Assembly (NCBI GenBank): GCA_030631085.1
Contig: DAOVLV010000109.1
Span: forward strand, 1-6,447
DNA: 6,447 bases
Source of the DNA: Planctomycetales bacterium
Lineage (GTDB): Bacteria > Planctomycetota > Phycisphaerae > SM23-33
Reading direction: 5' to 3'
Made by a program: the position numbers and the translations under genes. The notes beneath the pieces were generated by a model. That model saw only the letters and a list, made by a program, of their open reading frames with translations. It did not search any database and was not told the DNA's origin. Of the stretch, positions 6,223 to 6,447 are shown in pieces (positions within the stretch are counted from its first letter, which is position 1; every line of letters begins with the position of its first letter).

Positions 6223-6447
6223 TGGTAATGAGCAGGCTGATTGTCGGCGGGGCGGAAACGGTCGCGCTGGAATTGGCCGGTGCGCTGAAAAAGCGTGGTT
6301 GTCATATCTCCATCGCCTCGGTTCGCAGCGGCGGCGGAAGACGAGACGAATTCGCCCGCGCCGCGACAGTGGTCCACGACGGACTTACCTCTAACAGGTT
6401 CGACCTGAGGGCTGCGGTTCGCATCGCGCAAATCATCCGCAGGGAAC
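6210..6447 (+). CDS. Family 4 glycosyltransferase, N-terminal part (3' truncated by window edge)
   Basis: Seventy-nine complete codons are present with no stop before the right edge. The N-terminus MRVLMVMSRL followed by IVGGAETVALELAGALKKRG is the classic start of GT-B glycosyltransferases of the GT4/WcaA-GumH type: a first beta strand, then the GGAE loop and helix. The later FDLRAAVRIAQIIRRE matches the 'fD......l...ir.e' helix of the acceptor-binding domain. The start at 6210 lies inside the GT2 gene, before its stop at 6220-6222; an in-frame ATG at 6222 is an alternative but would remove the first strand. A weak SD (AGGT, 6201-6204) precedes it, so coupling to upstream translation is likely. 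The donor-binding C-terminal domain is outside the window, so specificity cannot be judged. Confidence 0.85.
   Translation, partial: MRVLMVMSRLIVGGAETVALELAGALKKRGCHISIASVRSGGGRRDEFARAATVVHDGLTSNRFDLRAAVRIAQIIRRE

Overview
The window is a stretch of an exopolysaccharide or surface-polysaccharide (Wzx/Wzy-type) biosynthesis locus. All six genes lie on the + strand and are tightly packed. In order they are: the C-terminal part of a Wzz/GumC-type polysaccharide co-polymerase (cut by the left edge), a stand-alone CpsD/Wzc-like tyrosine-kinase homologue, an O-antigen polymerase/ligase-family membrane protein, a Wzx-type flippase, a family 2 glycosyltransferase, and the start of a family 4 glycosyltransferase (cut by the right edge).

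The organism cannot be named from the sequence. The genes are moderately GC-rich and use Shine-Dalgarno sites (AGAGGT, AAGAGG, AGGAGT, GGGGAG). The co-polymerase and the kinase are separate polypeptides. The intergenic DNA is AT-rich and full of TTCGAA palindromes. From memory this is reminiscent of uncultured Planctomycetes or related Gram-negative environmental bacteria, but that is a weak inference.

Region 1-3387 holds co-polymerase, kinase homologue and polymerase/ligase, with gaps of 12 and 28 bases, so they are very likely one transcript. Region 3388-3652 (265 bases) has no gene. It is markedly AT-rich and dominated by nested inverted repeats, the main one pairing 31 bases with a single mismatch. 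Region 3653-6447 holds flippase, GT2 and GT4 with overlapping ends (4 and 13 bases), indicating translational coupling.

Together the genes give a near-complete Wzy-dependent pathway. Glycosyltransferases build the lipid-linked repeat unit in the cytoplasm, the flippase moves it across the inner membrane, and the polymerase/ligase-family protein joins units or transfers chains. The co-polymerase with its kinase-like partner would set chain length or export. The initiating sugar-phosphate transferase and the outer-membrane export protein are not in the window.

The most notable points are the kinase homologue, which lacks the Walker A lysine and several other hallmarks of an active BY-kinase, and the large palindromic element between the two gene blocks. 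I see no evidence of a wholly new system; the rest is a conventional polysaccharide locus.
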